From Virgibacillus indicus (GTDB lineage: Bacteria; Bacillota; Bacilli; Bacillales; Amphibacillaceae), in the NCBI RefSeq assembly GCF_002266285.1, contig NZ_NPMS01000002.1:124001-188000 (forward strand): a DNA stretch of 64,000 nucleotides. The letters run 5' to 3'. The notes beneath the pieces are model-generated. The model did not search any database. It had not been told where the DNA came from and saw only the letters and a list, made by a program, of their open reading frames with translations. Shown piece after piece: positions 1-8,242 of this stretch. A program made the translations under genes and the position numbers. The stretch's first letter is position 1. Every line of letters begins with the position of its first letter.

Positions 1-2
1 TT

Positions 3-290
3 GAATTAATAAATCTGGGGAGTACAGACCATGAGATTATGCGCCTGACAGTCAGTAAAAGTTCACCTGCGGTTGGGAGCTCATTGACTGACATTGAGCT
101 GCCTGAGGATACACTGATTATTGGTATTACCCGCAATAAGGATTTAATCACACCAAGCGGAAATACAATTATAGAAGATCGTGATACATTATATGTGCTA
201 AGTGACAAAAATAGCAGAAGCACAGCAAAGGATACACTGCTTGGAGAAGCTGGAAAAGAACATTCAAAAACAATCGCGAACAGTCCATGA
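3..290 (+). CDS. C-terminal end of a cation/proton antiporter or K+ channel regulator (RCK_C domain), 5' truncated
   Basis: The reading frame is open from the first bases of the window, so the gene starts upstream and only about 95 codons are visible. The visible part resembles a TrkA-C (RCK_C) fold: a short beta-rich segment with 'VGSSLTDIELPEDTLIIGITR', a 'G.TIIEDRDTLYVLSD' end, then a charged tail. In known proteins this domain binds nucleotides or ions and gates NhaP-type antiporters or Ktr/Trk K+ uptake. The ATG at 39 lies inside the domain and is unlikely to be the true start. The stop codon lies inside the left arm and loop of the terminator hairpin. Which transporter it belongs to cannot be told from this fragment. 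Confidence 0.6.
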   Translation, partial: ELINLGSTDHEIMRLTVSKSSPAVGSSLTDIELPEDTLIIGITRNKDLITPSGNTIIEDRDTLYVLSDKNSRSTAKDTLLGEAGKEHSKTIANSP

Positions 291-310
291 TCCTGTTCGC
301 GATTGTTCCT
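271..310. terminator. Bidirectional terminator between antiporter end and purC
   Basis: A perfect 13-bp stem (271-283 with 293-305) encloses a 9-nt loop. It overlaps the end of the upstream gene and lies just past the stop of the convergent purC, so it can serve both. Confidence 0.75.
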
Positions 311-991
311 TTAAGATACAATTATTTTTTCCAGCTCCAGTGGCTCAATATATTTTCCATCTTTATATGCCCGCATATTCCCGCCGGAAATTTCGTCAAT
401 AAGTAAAATATTATTATTTGCATCCCTGCCGAATTCTAATTTGATATCATATAGCTCTACATCTTTCTTTGCCAATTCATCTTTGACAACCTGTGCTATT
501 TGCTGTGTAAGTTCCTTTAATGTATGATATTCCTCTTTTGTTAAAATCCCTACCATATCAAGTGCATCTTCACTAATTGGCGGATCCTGACGTTCATCAT
601 CTTTCAGTGTCACTTCTACAAATGCGTCTAAAGCCTGTCCTTCTTTCACATATTTTCCATAACGTTTCAAAAAGCTGCCAACCGCACGATATCTGCAAAT
701 AACTTCAAGACCCTCACCGAATACGGTTGCTGGAACAACAGTCATTGTTGCTTCCTCCAAGTTTGCATCCATATAATGTGTTGGAATATTTTTCTCCTTT
801 AATTTTTCAAAAAAGAACTTAGTCAGCCTCAGGCCAGCTGCTCCTGCACCCTCAATGGTAAGTCCGACCGTGTTAGCACCAGGGTCAAACACTCCATTTT
901 CTCCTGTTACATCATCCTTGAATTTAAGCAAGTAGTTTCCATCTTCCAGTTCATACACATCTTTTGTTTTTCCTGAGTATAAAAGTTTCAT
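311..991 (-). CDS. purC: SAICAR synthetase (PurC), short divergent form
   Basis: Phosphoribosylaminoimidazole-succinocarboxamide synthase joins aspartate to CAIR in purine synthesis, using ATP, in the cytoplasm. The 226-residue protein opens with 'LYSGKTKDVYE', carries 'LLKFKDDVTGENG', and near the C terminus has 'YDIKLEFG' and 'LIDEIS', the ATP and metal-binding segments of the family. The start at 991 was chosen over an upstream in-frame ATG at 1024 because it has an AGAGGAA ribosome site 9 nt ahead and gives the usual N terminus. It is not in a pur operon: its neighbours are a methyltransferase and an antiporter. The 'GGNMRAYKDG' tail differs from the usual 'SPDTCRLWD', so it belongs to the divergent PurC branch and may be a second copy. 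Function is fairly sure; the role of a lone copy is inference. Confidence 0.85.
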   Translation of the reverse strand: MKLLYSGKTKDVYELEDGNYLLKFKDDVTGENGVFDPGANTVGLTIEGAGAAGLRLTKFFFEKLKEKNIPTHYMDANLEEATMTVVPATVFGEGLEVICRYRAVGSFLKRYGKYVKEGQALDAFVEVTLKDDERQDPPISEDALDMVGILTKEEYHTLKELTQQIAQVVKDELAKKDVELYDIKLEFGRDANNNILLIDEISGGNMRAYKDGKYIEPLELEKIIVS

Positions 992-1094
992 TGAAGAGTT
1001 CCTCTCTTGGCAGATTTTTTTCACACGTTTTATTTTAACATATTAATTTTAGATAAGAAGACATTAAAAGAACACCTTCTTATTAATTACAGTT

Positions 1095-1931
1095 TCATTC
1101 TGCCACAAAGGCAAATACATTTAAAGGCTTAATTTCACTGGACTTAATAGAGCCCCGGAGCATTGTGACTTCTGATTGGACAAGTTTCCTCAATTTATCC
1201 GGCAATTCAGGAATTCTCCTAATATCAGTTTCCAGCGTCTGATCTACTTCCCATTTGCCATCCTGCAGGTCCGGAGAGTATACGGTTTGTTCCTCCAAAA
1301 GATTCCAGCCTGCCTTATTTATAATTTCTTTTATATCATTCGCAGTGAAAAGGGTTCTTACATTCGAATCACTTTCTGTTTTAAATGACTCATATTGAGC
1401 TTGTATAAGAATCGCCAATAAATGTGGATACTGCTCGACCCCCTGAATTCTTGTATCCCATTCTGCAAAACAAAGCCGCTTCCCCCATTTCCTTGCTTTC
1501 TTCAATACATCGGTGAATTCTTCAGCAGATTTCATGTACCAGGAACAATGAGACAACACAATGCAATCAAAAGAATTCTCGGGGAAATCTATATTCGCAG
1601 ATAAGATATCAACCTCAAATTCCATTTTTATTTGTTTCCCAAGGTCTGATTCCATGAGATGCGCAGCAGAATCCCCCAGTGATATCGGAGCTCCATAAGT
1701 CGGTGATCCAATATCCATACCGTGAACCAATCCTTTTTCACCTGTAAAATATGCCAGCACAGCTGTGGTATCTCCTTGACCACATCCAACTTCAAGTATC
1801 TTATCTCCTGAGCCGATTTTCCAGAACTCCGCAAGTTTCACCCGATGTCTGGTTTGTATTTTTTGAATATCAGACATTTCTTTGTTAGCGGCCATACAGT
1901 CTACAATTGATTGTATTATTTCTTTCTTCAT
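1095..1931 (-). CDS. Class I SAM-dependent methyltransferase
   Basis: This 278-residue soluble protein has the Rossmann-type methyltransferase core. Motif I is 'ILEVGCGQGDTT' (about residues 45-56), an acidic residue follows in 'HGMDIG', and motif IV is 'FDCIVLSHCSWYM'. The substrate is unknown; small-molecule methyltransferases such as the UbiE/Erg6-like group have this layout. The start has a GGAGGAAG ribosome site. It lies upstream of purC on the same strand with about 100 nt between them, so co-transcription is possible but not shown. Confidence 0.8.
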   Translation of the reverse strand: MKKEIIQSIVDCMAANKEMSDIQKIQTRHRVKLAEFWKIGSGDKILEVGCGQGDTTAVLAYFTGEKGLVHGMDIGSPTYGAPISLGDSAAHLMESDLGKQIKMEFEVDILSANIDFPENSFDCIVLSHCSWYMKSAEEFTDVLKKARKWGKRLCFAEWDTRIQGVEQYPHLLAILIQAQYESFKTESDSNVRTLFTANDIKEIINKAGWNLLEEQTVYSPDLQDGKWEVDQTLETDIRRIPELPDKLRKLVQSEVTMLRGSIKSSEIKPLNVFAFVAE

Positions 1932-2007
1932 TAGCTTCCTCCAAACTTATTTGTTAAAATGATTTTATCATTAGTTTTAATTTAAAACGTGAAAAAGGGA
2001 GAAAAAT

Positions 2008-2736
2008 ATGACTGGAATAAGAGAATCTGTAAAACGAGATATTGTTGTCAATGCATCGATTGAAAATATTTGGGATGCGTTAACCAAGCCTGAGCGCCTA
2101 AACGACTGGTACACAAAGGATGCGAAAATTGACTTTCGTGTTGGTGGACATGCAGAAATGAATCATGGCTGGGGTGCATTAACATCTGGAACTTTTACTG
2201 AAATAGAAGAAAATAAAAAATATGTACTGGAAAGTGAGGATGGGTATTTCAAAACCATCACTACGCTTAAGGAAGAAGAGGATGGGGTACGAATATCCAT
2301 TGAATATCAAACACCTTTCATCGGAGAAGAAGGGGAAGCAGCAAAAGAAAATATGGCCTATGGAACCTTTCAATTCCTGGAAAATTTAAAAAGTGTCTAT
2401 GAAAATAATCAGGATAACCGCCCAACGATGTGGAAATCCTGGATTGGCATCATTCATACAACCAACAATCCATCTGACTCCTCTGAACGCGAGAATGGAA
2501 CGAAGGTAATTCATGTAGCAGATCCGTCACCAGCTCTTGAAGCTGGAGTGAAAGCTAAAGATGTAATTACAGCGATTGACGGTGATGCCATACAAGGGTA
2601 TGAGTCACTGGAACGAACCCTTAATAAAAAGGATGTCGGGCAAAGCATTACATTGACGATTACACGAACTGTTAGACGAAAAAAAGAACAAATTTCACTG
2701 GATTGCAAAGTAAGTCAATACCCTGTCGAGTATTAA
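2008..2736 (+). CDS. SRPBCC (AHSA1-like) domain fused to a C-terminal PDZ domain
   Basis: The N-terminal 140 or so residues look like an AHSA1/START-type SRPBCC fold: 'VKRDIVVNASIENIWDALTKPERLNDWYTKDAKIDFRVGG...' followed by the strand 'WGALTSGTFTEIEENKKY'. The C-terminal 95 residues look like a PDZ domain: 'VIHVADPSPALEAGVKAKDVITAIDGDAIQGYESLERTL', with the usual Gly-Val and 'I.AIDG' features. No signal peptide or membrane segment is visible, so the protein is probably cytoplasmic. The family binds hydrophobic ligands (SRPBCC) and peptide C termini (PDZ); combining the two is unusual. The gene stands alone, divergent from the methyltransferase, behind a GGGAGAAA ribosome site, and ends before a strong terminator. 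I cannot name a function. Confidence 0.75.
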   Translation: MTGIRESVKRDIVVNASIENIWDALTKPERLNDWYTKDAKIDFRVGGHAEMNHGWGALTSGTFTEIEENKKYVLESEDGYFKTITTLKEEEDGVRISIEYQTPFIGEEGEAAKENMAYGTFQFLENLKSVYENNQDNRPTMWKSWIGIIHTTNNPSDSSERENGTKVIHVADPSPALEAGVKAKDVITAIDGDAIQGYESLERTLNKKDVGQSITLTITRTVRRKKEQISLDCKVSQYPVEY

Positions 2737-2753
2737 GTTTTGCAGCATGTAAA

Positions 2754-2797
2754 TAGCCGGTCTGTACAATTCATGTACGGGCCGGCTTTGTTTTTTT
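2754..2797 (+). terminator. Rho-independent terminator of the SRPBCC-PDZ gene
   Basis: A G+C-rich hairpin (AGCCGG at 2755-2760 with its complement at 2782-2787, plus inner GTAC pairing) is followed by a T-rich run. Confidence 0.85.
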
Positions 2798-2921
2798 GTT
2801 AAGGCATAACCATTTGGAAAAGAATAATGATAAAAAGATAATTAGAAAAGATGCTTCCATATAAAGGTTGTCATACAAAATTTCCTAATGGCAAATATAA
2901 TTACTGGGAGGTGATTGTAAA

Positions 2922-3125
2922 ATGACTGTAGGAACAAAAATGCAGCAAGCAATTGCAGGCTGTGAAAGTACATTAGCAAGCCTGAAAACATTCGCATTAG
3001 ACACAGATGATCAAAACGCAAAACAAATGTTTCAAAATATGGCGCAACAGCAACAAACAATCGTCGATAATCTAAATGCACGTTTACAATATATCCAATC
3101 GGAAGAACCGCAATTTAAACAGTAG
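2922..3125 (+). CDS. DUF1657 small protein
   Basis: A 67-residue helical protein beginning 'MTVGTKMQQAIAGCESTLASL' and ending 'QYIQSEEPQFKQ', rich in Gln ('MAQQQQTIVDNL'). This matches the DUF1657 pattern known from Bacillaceae. Family members are often encoded in the mobile spoVA operon that raises spore heat resistance, but no spoVA or DUF421 gene is nearby here, so this copy is solitary. A ribosome site (GGGAGGTG) precedes the ATG. Its molecular role is unknown. Confidence 0.7.
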   Translation: MTVGTKMQQAIAGCESTLASLKTFALDTDDQNAKQMFQNMAQQQQTIVDNLNARLQYIQSEEPQFKQ

Positions 3126-3161
3126 TGGCATTTTCCAATAAAACAGCAAATTTCCTGGTAA

Positions 3162-3202
3162 TACCGGAGGCCAGATAACGTTAATTTATCTGGCTTCTGG
3201 TA
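3162..3202 (+). terminator. Stem-loop after the DUF1657 gene
   Basis: A 17-bp stem with two G-T wobbles (3162-3178 with 3186-3202) starts 36 nt past the stop codon. There is no strong T-run, so it may be a weak terminator or an RNA-protecting hairpin. Confidence 0.5.
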
Positions 3203-3384
3203 TATTCAACAATGGAAATCACTTATAAACAAAGTTTTGAAATAACTCGGTTCGAATGATTAAGAATTAACCTATAGCAGTAGTCTTTTCTAAAAAACCA
3301 AGAAAAAACATCCATCCATTCTCTAATAGAACCTTTTTATACTAAACTGTCCTGTTCGTTAAATATAACGAATAGGATAAAAAT

Positions 3385-3419
3385 AGCAGAGGAAAGTTCT
3401 ATTATGAATTTCCTCTGCT
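3385..3419 (-). terminator. Probable terminator of the XRE regulator
   Basis: An 11-bp perfect stem (3385-3395 with 3409-3419) is followed on the minus strand by a short T-run. It lies 85 nt downstream of the regulator's stop codon. Confidence 0.5.
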
Positions 3420-3503
3420 GATTTGATCGCTAATCCATATATAATTAGCATTGTTTGAAAAGGTTAAACAACTCATTCCTCTTCTCCAAAAAGCCTCTTG
3501 ATT

Positions 3504-3716
3504 CTATGAAACCTTCTGATCACCATCTAATAAATATTCCTCTGATACATGGAAGAATTCTGCCATTCTTTCTATATGATTCACACTCGGCTTTTTCTTT
3601 CCGAGTTCATAGCTCCAAATAATACTTTTTACAAAGTCAATTTGTTCAGCAAATTCTTCAACCGTAAGGCCTCTTTCCACACGCAATTCCTTTACTCTGC
3701 TTCCAATATCATGCAT
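3504..3716 (-). CDS. XRE-family helix-turn-helix regulator
   Basis: A 70-residue protein that is essentially one Cro/CI-type HTH domain: 'IGSRVKELRVERGLTVEEFAEQIDFVKSIIWSYELGKKKPSVNHIERMAEFFHVSEEYLLDG'. There is no sensor domain, so any signal must act through a partner or through the protein level. The start has a GGAGTG ribosome site 8 nt ahead. Its flanks are long, AT-rich and gene-free. No partner toxin or operon is visible, so the targets are unknown. Confidence 0.85.
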   Translation of the reverse strand: MHDIGSRVKELRVERGLTVEEFAEQIDFVKSIIWSYELGKKKPSVNHIERMAEFFHVSEEYLLDGDQKVS

Positions 3717-4059
3717 TTATTTCACTCCATCTCTTGTTGTAAGTAAATTTTATTATCAAAATATTTCCTTATTTTAATCTTATCATATAATTAAAATAAA
3801 TTGTTGCTTTTTGCTTATGCAGGTTTTTGATGTGAAAACTGCTAAAAAGATACCTTTTTCTTTATGTCTATCACTGTTTCTCTCAACTATTCCAGTTCCC
3901 AACTACCTATAATCATCAGACTTATCTCTCTTCCTGACTAGAAAACTATTATTCTGTTTCATTTTCCAATAGAAAGCATCATGTCCAATGACGGATTCAC
4001 CATACTATTTCTCTATGATACAATTAATTTATCTATTAATTCAAATAAGGAGGAATAAT

Positions 4060-5460
4060 ATGAAAAGAATATTTTCATTGCTGGCAATTTCTGCTGTTCT
4101 TACACTCAGCGCAGTAAGCCCTGCAGGAGTTCTTGGACAGCCATTGGTGGTAACCGGACAAGGTACACTGGACCCCTTCGACAGAAAAATAGTTAAGAAG
4201 ATTGATGCAGAGCAGATTTATAATCATATCGGCCATTTATCAGAAGAGCCCCGTGTTGCAGGAACCGAACAAGAGTATAGAGCAGTCGAATACATCCAGG
4301 AAGAGTTTGATTCATATGGCTACGAAACTGAGATTCAGCCTTTTACCTATATCGGCTATACAGCCCCCGACTTGGTAGAATTGAGCTCAGTGGATTATGC
4401 AGGGGAACTTAATCCCTCCTATTTCACATATTCAGTAAGTGGAGATGTATCGGGTGAAATTATCAAAGCAGGCCTTGGTACAGAAGAAGATGTCAGTGAA
4501 CTGGAACTAACAGGAAAGATTGCGCTAATTCAGCGTGGTGAAATCTCATTTGCAGAAAAGGTACTAAATGCCGCTGGAAAAGGTGCAGCAGGGGTTATTA
4601 TTTATAATAATTCCGAGGGAACCCTAAATGGAACACTAGGAGGGGCAAGCGATGACTATGTTCCCGCTGTATCCCTTTCACAAGCAGAAGGTGAAGAACT
4701 ATCCGCTTTTGTTGAGTCAAATCCATCCGCAGTATTCAATTTGAATATTGAAGGCGCAGAAGCAGGACAACATACATCACACAACGTTATTGCAACGAAA
4801 TATCCAACAAATGAAAATAAATCTACAGATGAAATTATTGTTGTAGGTTCCCATCATGACTCTGTTGCCGGAGCTCCGGGAGCAAATGATGATGCCTCTG
4901 GTGTTTCTGTTACGCTTGAATTAGCACGCGTACTTAAAAATATGCCAACAGATACGGAAATCAGATTTGTGACATTTGGAGCTGAGGAGCTTGGGTTAAT
5001 TGGATCTTATCATTACGTAGATTCCCTATCAGAAGATGAAATTGAACGTACTATTGCAAATTTCAATCTCGATATGGTTGGCAGCCGAGATGCAGGCGAC
5101 CTTGTGATGGCAACACTTGACGGTGAGGAGAATCTCGTCACAGAACTTGCACAGGCTTCCAGTGAAAGGCTGAATGGGGAAGCAACTCCTGTCGGCCGCG
5201 GCGGAAGCAGTGATCATGTATCCTTTGCAGAAGCGGGAATTCCTGCAGCCTTATTTATTCATAGCCCAACGGAACCTTGGTATCACTCACCAGAAGATAC
5301 CATCGATAAAATCAGCAAAGAAAAGCTGCAAGATGTAGCGGAGATTGCAGGCACGGCTATTTATGACCAGGCACGCTTTAATAATCAAAATCGCAATCCG
5401 AAAAAAGGAACGAAAATAAAAGCTGCACCTGCGGAATACCATGAACAGCTGATAAAGTAA
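4060..5460 (+). CDS. Secreted M28-family zinc aminopeptidase with PA domain
   Basis: The 466-residue product has a Sec signal peptide ('MKRIFSLLAISAVLTLSAVSPAGVLG'), a protease-associated (PA) insert ('ALIQRGEISFAEKVLNAAGKGAAGVIIYNN') and an M28 peptidase core. Zinc-ligand and catalytic segments are visible: 'GSHHDSVAG.PGANDDASG', 'FGAEELGLIGS', 'NLDMVG' and 'RGGSSDHVSFAEAGIP'. It should remove N-terminal residues from extracellular peptides, as B. subtilis YwaD does. The start at 4060 was chosen over an in-frame ATG at 3988 because it has an AAGGAGG site 7 nt ahead and opens directly on the signal peptide. The gene is monocistronic. Confidence 0.9.
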   Translation: MKRIFSLLAISAVLTLSAVSPAGVLGQPLVVTGQGTLDPFDRKIVKKIDAEQIYNHIGHLSEEPRVAGTEQEYRAVEYIQEEFDSYGYETEIQPFTYIGYTAPDLVELSSVDYAGELNPSYFTYSVSGDVSGEIIKAGLGTEEDVSELELTGKIALIQRGEISFAEKVLNAAGKGAAGVIIYNNSEGTLNGTLGGASDDYVPAVSLSQAEGEELSAFVESNPSAVFNLNIEGAEAGQHTSHNVIATKYPTNENKSTDEIIVVGSHHDSVAGAPGANDDASGVSVTLELARVLKNMPTDTEIRFVTFGAEELGLIGSYHYVDSLSEDEIERTIANFNLDMVGSRDAGDLVMATLDGEENLVTELAQASSERLNGEATPVGRGGSSDHVSFAEAGIPAALFIHSPTEPWYHSPEDTIDKISKEKLQDVAEIAGTAIYDQARFNNQNRNPKKGTKIKAAPAEYHEQLIK

Positions 5461-5484
5461 AACTGAAATTTTTATTAAATTAAC

Positions 5485-5521
5485 CCACCCAATGATGGCA
5501 TTTTCACGTCAAATTGGGTGG
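5485..5521 (+). terminator. Terminator of the M28 peptidase gene
   Basis: A 9-bp stem (5485-5493 with 5513-5521) is followed by a T-rich stretch, 24 nt past the stop codon. Confidence 0.6.
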
Positions 5522-5612
5522 CTGTTTATTGTTTGAGTTCAGGAATTATACGGGAGCAGAGAAATACCCGCTGAAAGCTGAATTGAAAGCCAACTATCCA
5601 TTCGCCTTTCTA

Positions 5613-5650
5613 CAAAAAAGAACCGTTACAGCAGCAGGCATAACGGTTCT
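5613..5650 (-). terminator. Terminator of bioY
   Basis: A 10-bp perfect stem (5619-5628 with 5641-5650) is followed on the minus strand by a T-run, 21 nt beyond the bioY stop. Confidence 0.85.
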
Positions 5651-5671
5651 TCTTATGTACTTTGGTTAAAC

Positions 5672-6241
5672 CTACGCAACCTCTTTTGGCATATCTCCCA
5701 AAAGCTTTGCCTGTACCAGCCGCCTTCTGACAACAATACCAATCCAGCTGGCGAGAAATGCTTTAATGAATCCTACAACGAGGAATGGGTAAACTCCAGC
5801 AACTATTGCAGCATTCCATCCCAAATCCAGTACAAGTTTTAGCTGAACAGTACCAAAAGCCAGTGTTACAAACATCCCCATGATATTTGCGATGACAGCC
5901 ATCGGAATAGTAAATTTTGTTTTTTCCAGAATAAGCCCTGTAACATAAGCAGCTGCTATAAATCCGAAAACATATCCGCCTGAGGGCCCGACAAGCACTT
6001 GTGGTCCGCCACTGAACCCTGCAAATACTGGAAGGCCAACAGCCCCAATTGCCATATAAAGCACCATTGCCAATGCACCCTGACGGCTTCCAAGAATAGT
6101 TGCCGCAATTCCTACTGCAAGCGTCTGACCACTGATTGGGATAAGTGGAAGCGGAATTTCTACTTGTGCAAGTATTGCAGTTATAGCGGCAAATATAGCG
6201 ACTTTAAGCATGATTCTAAGTTTATTGCTTTGCTGATTCAA
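5672..6241 (-). CDS. bioY: Biotin transporter BioY (ECF S component)
   Basis: A very hydrophobic 189-residue protein with about six membrane segments. It has the BioY hallmark 'IPISGQTLAVGIAATILGSRQGALAMVLYMAIGAVGLPVF' and the 'GGP.VLVGPSGGYVFGF' loop. It binds biotin and works with the EcfA/A'/T energising module, which is not encoded here. I chose a TTG start at 6241: it has a GGGGG ribosome site 10 nt upstream and gives the usual length; an internal ATG 10 codons later is possible. The promoter is overlapped by a BirA operator, so biotin repression is expected. Confidence 0.92.
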   Translation of the reverse strand: MNQQSNKLRIMLKVAIFAAITAILAQVEIPLPLIPISGQTLAVGIAATILGSRQGALAMVLYMAIGAVGLPVFAGFSGGPQVLVGPSGGYVFGFIAAAYVTGLILEKTKFTIPMAVIANIMGMFVTLAFGTVQLKLVLDLGWNAAIVAGVYPFLVVGFIKAFLASWIGIVVRRRLVQAKLLGDMPKEVA

Positions 6242-6269
6242 CGTAAAACAGCCCCCTTCATTAAAATAA

Positions 6270-6322
6270 ATTTTAATCGAAGAGGGACTTATTGTCAACT
6301 TTATTTTTTAATGGTTAACAAT
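6270..6322 (-). promoter_or_regulatory. bioY promoter with BirA operator
   Basis: The palindrome ATTGTCAAC-N14-GTTAACAAT (6291-6322) fits the BirA box of Bacillus biotin genes. It covers the -35 TTGACA (minus strand, 6293-6298), which is 17 nt from a -10 TAAAAT (6270-6275). Biotinyl-AMP-bound BirA would block transcription of bioY. Confidence 0.85.
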
Positions 6323-6346
6323 CGGGGCACTTTTAGAGAAATCCAC

Positions 6347-7255
6347 TTATTTCCAAACAAATGGAGTCTGCTGATATACATAATAATTCAGCCAGTTGGA
6401 AAACAGCAAATGTGTATGGGATCGCCATGTATTTGGAGGCTGTGCATTTGGATCGTCATTTGGAAAATAGTTTTTTGGTATGTCAATCTTCGCTCCCTTT
6501 TTAATGTCCCGATTGTATTCATCCGCAAGTGTTGTTGCATCATATTCCAGATGCCCAGTAATCATGATATGTTTTTTATCCTTTGACATAATAATAAATG
6601 GCGCATCTTCCTCAGATAACGACAGCAAAGATAGTTCAGGATGTTTTTTAATATCCTCTGCAGACACATTTGTATGCCGTGAATGCGGGGCCAGAAATTC
6701 CTCATCAAACCCGCGGACAAGTTCTTCCTTCGGATCAGAAAGGCTGTGTTTAAAGATACCAAAGCTCTTCTTAGGCAGGGCAAATTTGTCAATTCCATAA
6801 TGATGATATAGTGCTGCCTGGGCTCCCCAGCAGATATGTAATACAGAGGTTACATTTTCCTTGGTCCACTCCAATATTTCCTGCATTTCACCCCAGTAAT
6901 TAACTTCCTCAAACTCCAGATGCTCAATTGGCGCCCCGGTAATAATCATACCATCATATCGGCTCTGCTTAACCGTTTCAAAGGTTGTATAAAAATTATC
7001 CAGGTGGTATTCACTTACATTTCTGGATTGATGTGTTGCCATTCTTAAGAATGTTATATTGACTTGAAGCGGGGTATTTCCGAGCAATCTTAAAAGCTGC
7101 AGCTCCGTCTTCTCCTTTTCAGGCATTAAATTTAAAATTAATATATTTAGCGGACGAATATCCTGAGTGTTTGCTCTGTCTTCATCCATCACAAAAATCT
7201 TCTCCTGCTTCAAAATTTCTCCCGCCGGCAATTCCCTTGGTATATTTATTGGCAT
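6347..7255 (-). CDS. metA: Homoserine O-acetyltransferase (MetA family)
   Basis: First committed step of methionine synthesis: acylation of homoserine. The 302-residue protein has the MetA catalytic set: Cys142 in '[10 protein letters not shown]', His235 and Glu237 in 'GHLEYD'. Residue 111 is Glu ('[10 protein letters not shown]'), where E. coli MetA has Gly. From published work on the B. cereus enzyme, Glu here selects acetyl-CoA over succinyl-CoA, so acetyltransferase is the better name (knowledge-based inference). The start at 7255 follows a GGGGGAG site; an upstream in-frame start at 7321 would fall in the riboswitch terminator. Transcription should be controlled by the SAM riboswitch just upstream. 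Confidence 0.93.
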   Translation of the reverse strand: MPINIPRELPAGEILKQEKIFVMDEDRANTQDIRPLNILILNLMPEKEKTELQLLRLLGNTPLQVNITFLRMATHQSRNVSEYHLDNFYTTFETVKQSRYDGMIITGAPIEHLEFEEVNYWGEMQEILEWTKENVTSVLHICWGAQAALYHHYGIDKFALPKKSFGIFKHSLSDPKEELVRGFDEEFLAPHSRHTNVSAEDIKKHPELSLLSLSEEDAPFIIMSKDKKHIMITGHLEYDATTLADEYNRDIKKGAKIDIPKNYFPNDDPNAQPPNTWRSHTHLLFSNWLNYYVYQQTPFVWK

Positions 7256-7289
7256 TATCAAATCTCCCCCTGACAAATTCGTCAACCTG

Positions 7290-7438
7290 AAAACAAAAAA
7301 TTCCCCTTTGCTTTGATGCAAAAAGGAATTTCACCGTTTTTATCATTCAAAGCAGCTGCTTTGTTGGTTGTAGCACCTTACACAGTGTAGGTTGCTGTGA
7401 CGTCATCGAACCAATTCTCTCGGTCACTCTTAATAGCT
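7290..7438 (-). ncRNA. SAM-I (S-box) riboswitch upstream of metA
   Basis: Read on the minus strand, the leader contains the S-box landmarks in order: AAGAG, GATGA of the kink-turn, GCAACC, GGTGC and a closing GATAA (about 7343-7435). It is followed by an intrinsic terminator whose 14-bp stem (7298-7311 with 7318-7331, two wobbles) precedes a T-run. SAM binding should favour the terminator and switch metA off. Confidence 0.9.
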
Positions 7439-7627
7439 ATTTAATTAGTTTCCAGTATATACGATATTCACCTAATTGTAAAAGTGACAAGTTTTATCTA
7501 AGGGCTGAGAGATATAGATCACCCAGTCCTTAAATTTTGTGTTTAAAAAAGTTGCCAAATTAGAAGCAAGCCAACGAAGAGATTCGACGCTTATCATTTG
7601 GTGATTTTTTGAACTACCTCTTTAATC

Positions 7628-8242
7628 TCAATTATTTATATACTTCTCAAAAACATCCCCAAAATCCTTCTCATGATACTGATCGCGAACCGATTTCAGC
7701 CAGGAGAACCCAAACTCTGTCAGCTCTTTATACTGTTCTGAAAGATTGGCATCATTGGTCCTTGAATTTTGCAGTACTGTAACAGCTTTATCAAGGCTTT
7801 GTCCTGCCATATCCAATATAATATTGTTTTCATGTGTTGTTTCAGCGATATAAAGCAACGCCTTGTATAAATCTTTTAATCTATCAATCTCGTCTTTATG
7901 AACATCAATGGAAATTGCCTGGTTGCCCAGTGTGAATTTGATTTCAATATCCATATCAATCTTACCAGCAGTTTCCAGAAGAACATTTGAAATTTTATTT
8001 TGGGAATAAGAAAAACGCTTTAATGTTCGTTTGGATGAAGCAGCATTTTCACCATCTACATGGATAAGGGCTAAATTAGTGAAGCAATATTCATCCGCTT
8101 TTGTCTTGATAAGGAAATATATTTTTTCATTATCCTCATGTCTTACATAATCATCTGCATCCGTTTTATCATAATCCTCTGGTCCGATAATTTTACCGAT
8201 ATCAGATAAACCTAGTGCATCTGAAGCTAACTTTTTTAGCAT
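7628..8242 (-). CDS. yvbH: YvbH-like protein with bacterial PH domain
   Basis: A 204-residue soluble protein starting 'LKKLASDALGLSDIGKIIGPEDYDKTDADDY', with 'KIYFLIKTKADEYCFTNLALIHVDG' inside a bacterial PH domain (residues about 15-125), then a helical C-terminal extension ending 'EKDFGDVFEKYI'. This matches B. subtilis YvbH in layout. The molecular role is unknown. It stands alone with long flanks. The ribosome site (AAGGGATG) is rather far from the ATG. About 370 nt of mostly featureless sequence follow before metA's leader, apart from a weak hairpin near 7501-7535. Confidence 0.8.
   Translation of the reverse strand: MLKKLASDALGLSDIGKIIGPEDYDKTDADDYVRHEDNEKIYFLIKTKADEYCFTNLALIHVDGENAASSKRTLKRFSYSQNKISNVLLETAGKIDMDIEIKFTLGNQAISIDVHKDEIDRLKDLYKALLYIAETTHENNIILDMAGQSLDKAVTVLQNSRTNDANLSEQYKELTEFGFSWLKSVRDQYHEKDFGDVFEKYINN

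Noticed and set aside
5999..6586. A 195-codon plus-strand frame opposite bioY and metA
   Set aside because: It has no ribosome site, its product is Cys/Trp-rich without a pattern, and it overlaps two well-supported genes and the BirA operator.
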